Shown: positions 6,693 through 7,740 of the stretch, in pieces
How positions within the stretch are numbered: the first letter of the stretch is position 1
Layout: every line of letters starts with the position of its first letter
Assembly: GCA_016649585.1 (NCBI GenBank)
Contig: JAENXH010000055.1
Span: 1-7,740 of the forward strand
Reading direction: 5' to 3'
DNA from: Methanosarcinales archaeon
GTDB lineage: Archaea > Halobacteriota > Syntropharchaeia > Alkanophagales > Methanospirareceae
Length of the DNA: 7,740 nt
Program-made: the position numbers and the translations under genes
The notes under the pieces: model-generated
Told to the model about the DNA's origin: nothing
The model's database searches: none
The model's input: the letters and a program-made list of their open reading frames with translations, nothing else

Positions 6693-7367
6693 TTAGGCAC
6701 CTCCTTCTCCTTTTTCGTAAAGTAATGTATTCACGCGGTTCTCCAAAGACCCTACGGTGGATGCCGTTGTCAGAAGGTATACAAAGAATATAGACGCTGC
6801 TAAGAGGTTTAACATTAACGTTGCAAGCATTGATGTGGTAAGCGCAACTTCTGAAGAGCTCAGTACTTGCGGGTGCAGCGTGGGTAACAGTAGTATCGAC
6901 AAATAACTCAGAGGCACGGTGGAAAAGGCCAGGATATTGTACACCGCACCGATTACCGCTTTTTTCTCTATACTCCCTATGGAATGCTTTATAGAAACAT
7001 AGCCCATGTAGGCGATCCAGAGTATGAGTGTTGTCGTTTCCCGCGGGTCCCAGTTCCAATACGCACCCCACGTCGCTTCTGCCCAGATCGAGCCCGAAAT
7101 TAATGCCACAGCACCGTAAGCCAATCCTAAAATCGCTGCCATCTCTGCTATCCTATCGTATGCATGCTTCCTTTTAGCCAAGAAGGCTATGCTGGCGATG
7201 AGCGACAGTGAGAACGCAACGTAACAAATCCATGCTGAGGCTACATGCACGTATACAATTCGATACAGGTCGCCCGTGGTTGCTTCTGAAGGCGCCCAGA
7301 CGAAAGCAGCATAGGAAGCGACTACGCTCGCCGCTACGGCGATGCAAAGAATAATATCGCGTTTCAT
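6693..7367 (-). CDS. ccmC: CcmC haem-handling membrane protein (cytochrome c biogenesis)
   Basis: CcmC binds haem at the outer face of the membrane through a Trp-rich WWD domain and two histidines, and loads it onto CcmE. From ATG 7367 the protein is 224 residues with six predicted membrane segments (about 5-23, 40-63, 75-94, 112-127, 138-160 and 178-200). The WWD motif is W100-GAY-W104-N-W106-D107-P-R109-E-T. The two axial-type histidines are H41 in YRIVYVHVASAW and H165 in LPTLHPQ. The frame can be extended to a GTG at 7424, but the only good TATA box lies at about 7428-7436, which puts transcription initiation downstream of that GTG. AAGGAGAT about 15 bases before ATG 7367 supports the shorter start. 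CcmF and the resA/ccsA-type proteins share the WWD motif, but the small size and six helices fit CcmC. It is the first gene of the operon ccmC-ccmD-ccmE-met8-hemA-hemB. Confidence 0.92.
   Translation of the reverse strand: MKRDIILCIAVAASVVASYAAFVWAPSEATTGDLYRIVYVHVASAWICYVAFSLSLIASIAFLAKRKHAYDRIAEMAAILGLAYGAVALISGSIWAEATWGAYWNWDPRETTTLILWIAYMGYVSIKHSIGSIEKKAVIGAVYNILAFSTVPLSYLSILLLPTLHPQVLSSSEVALTTSMLATLMLNLLAASIFFVYLLTTASTVGSLENRVNTLLYEKGEGGA
6698..6704 (-). promoter_or_regulatory. Shine-Dalgarno site of the ccmD-like gene inside the ccmC tail
   Basis: GGAGGTG on the minus strand lies within the last codons of ccmC (encoding the final Gly-Gly) and 11-12 bases before the ATG of the 50-residue ccmD-like gene. 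It is one of the strongest such sites in the window and is the main support that the small gene is translated. It also implies coupling to ccmC translation. Confidence 0.75.
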
Positions 7368-7509
7368 TTCTCTACTCTTTATCTCCTTCTTTACCTTTAT
7401 GGTTATTTGGTTAATGTATACCACAAATTATAAATAGTTGCAGGAAAATAAAGTAATAAGTTCGTCTCATTAAGGGATGAAAAAAATTAGGAGGTGATAA
7501 AAAGAAAAA
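7368..7509. promoter_or_regulatory. Divergent promoter region between the ccm-hem operon and an exported-protein gene
   Basis: These 142 bases must start the leftward operon and the rightward gene at 7510. The clearest TATA-like element is AAATTATAAATAG (7425-7437). It reads TTATAAATA on the plus strand and CTATTTATAATTT on the minus strand, so one near-symmetric box could serve both directions. Leftward initiation would fall near 7405, giving about 40 bases of leader before ccmC. Rightward initiation would fall near 7460, giving a leader of about 50 bases. Other A/T-rich stretches (GAAAATAAAGTAATAA, 7443-7458) could be a separate plus-strand box. The positions are predictions from pattern only. 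Confidence 0.5.
7489..7498 (+). promoter_or_regulatory. Very strong Shine-Dalgarno site
   Basis: AGGAGGTGAT is complementary over its whole ten bases to the archaeal 16S 3' end (AUCACCUCCU). It lies 11 bases before the ATG at 7510. It fixes the start of the exported-protein gene and suggests that the product is made in quantity. Confidence 0.8.
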
Positions 7510-7740
7510 ATGAAAAAAATAATAGCGATAATTATGGCAATGCTTCTGGTGACGTCCGTGACGGTTGCGCTTGCCGGTGGAGCAAAAGATGTTAACCCGG
7601 AAGCGGACGCAGGATTGATAGAGTTTACACAAGAGAAAGGTTCTCAAGATATAGAGTCCGCCTATGATGGTGAGCAAATACGTATCGAATGCAAGTTCAT
7701 GAAACCCATAGTAGAGAGAGGAGAGTATGACAGAGTGAAA
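7510..7740 (+). CDS. N-terminal part of a secreted or surface protein of unknown family
   Basis: The gene starts at ATG 7510 and runs off the window after 77 codons. The N-terminus is a classical Sec signal peptide: MKK, then a hydrophobic core (residues 4-19, IIAIIMAMLLVTSVTV), then an Ala-Leu-Ala box at 20-22 suggesting cleavage before GGAKDVN. The mature part seen so far is acidic and polar (PEADAGLIEF, SQDIESAYDGEQ), then beta-strand-like (IRIECKFMKPIV). It has one cysteine, at residue 62, but no CxxCH, so the visible part shows no c-type haem site. I do not recognise the family. Its strong ribosome binding site and its place next to a ccm operon make an exported redox or surface protein a reasonable guess, but no function can be given from this fragment. 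Confidence 0.85.
   Translation, partial: MKKIIAIIMAMLLVTSVTVALAGGAKDVNPEADAGLIEFTQEKGSQDIESAYDGEQIRIECKFMKPIVERGEYDRVK

Noticed and set aside
6679..7071. A 130-codon minus-strand open frame overlapping ccmC in another frame
   Set aside because: It lies out of frame within ccmC, whose WWD motif and histidines are clear. The product shows no domain and no good start signal.
7368..7424. GTG at 7424 as the ccmC start
   Set aside because: It would lie upstream of the expected transcription start from the TATA box at 7425-7437, and it adds a polar lysine-rich stretch before the first CcmC membrane helix.
7449..7482. Possible repeat unit around GTTCGTCTCATTAAGGGATG, reminiscent of a CRISPR or operator element
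   Set aside because: It occurs once only, with no second copy or spacer pattern in the window.
7411..7677. An 88-codon minus-strand open frame over the right-hand promoter region
   Set aside because: It is antisense to the signal-peptide gene, covers the promoter and ribosome binding site, and has no recognisable features.

Overview
The window looks like a chromosomal segment of a euryarchaeon, most likely one of the cytochrome c-containing methanogen or anaerobic alkane/methane oxidiser lineages. I base this on GGAGGTG-type ribosome binding sites combined with TTATAAATA-like TATA boxes, on tetrapyrrole genes of the kind archaea use to make sirohaem, and on a CcmE-like protein whose haem-attachment site is Cys-x-x-x-Tyr instead of His. 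That CcmE variant is known from archaea and some sulfate reducers. The exact lineage (for example an ANME-1 or Syntrophoarchaeum relative) is an inference from memory of such genomes and was not tested.

Layout, left to right. A partial unrecognised plus-strand gene (2-205) ends tail to tail with hemL (minus, 202-1476), the two stops sharing one TTAA. A 106-bp divergent spacer separates hemL from cobA (plus, 1583-2308), which is followed by hemD (plus, GTG start at 2338, to 3108). Convergent to hemD is a long minus-strand block read right to left: ccmC (start 7367), a 50-residue ccmD-like gene (6686-6534), ccmE (6528-6145), a met8/sirC-type dehydrogenase (6115-5459), hemA (5466-4114) and hemB (4103-3138). 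Spacings in this block are 6, 5 and 29 bp, an 8-bp overlap, and 10 bp, so it is very probably one operon. To the right, a 142-bp divergent spacer with a near-symmetric TATA box precedes a plus-strand gene for an exported protein that runs off the window (7510-7740).

How the genes work together. HemA and HemL turn glutamyl-tRNA into 5-aminolevulinate, and HemB makes porphobilinogen. HemC, which is not in this window, would make hydroxymethylbilane, and HemD closes the ring to uroporphyrinogen III. CobA methylates that to precorrin-2, and the Met8-like protein oxidises it to sirohydrochlorin. This is the trunk route to sirohaem, to corrinoids and F430, and in archaea to haem through the Ahb (sirohaem-dependent) pathway. 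The same operon carries CcmC, a CcmD-like protein and CcmE, which load haem and chaperone it outside the membrane for covalent attachment to c-type cytochromes. The cluster therefore couples tetrapyrrole supply to cytochrome c maturation. CcmA, CcmB, CcmF and the AhbA-D enzymes are not in the window. I saw no mobile elements, tRNA or rRNA genes, or CRISPR arrays.
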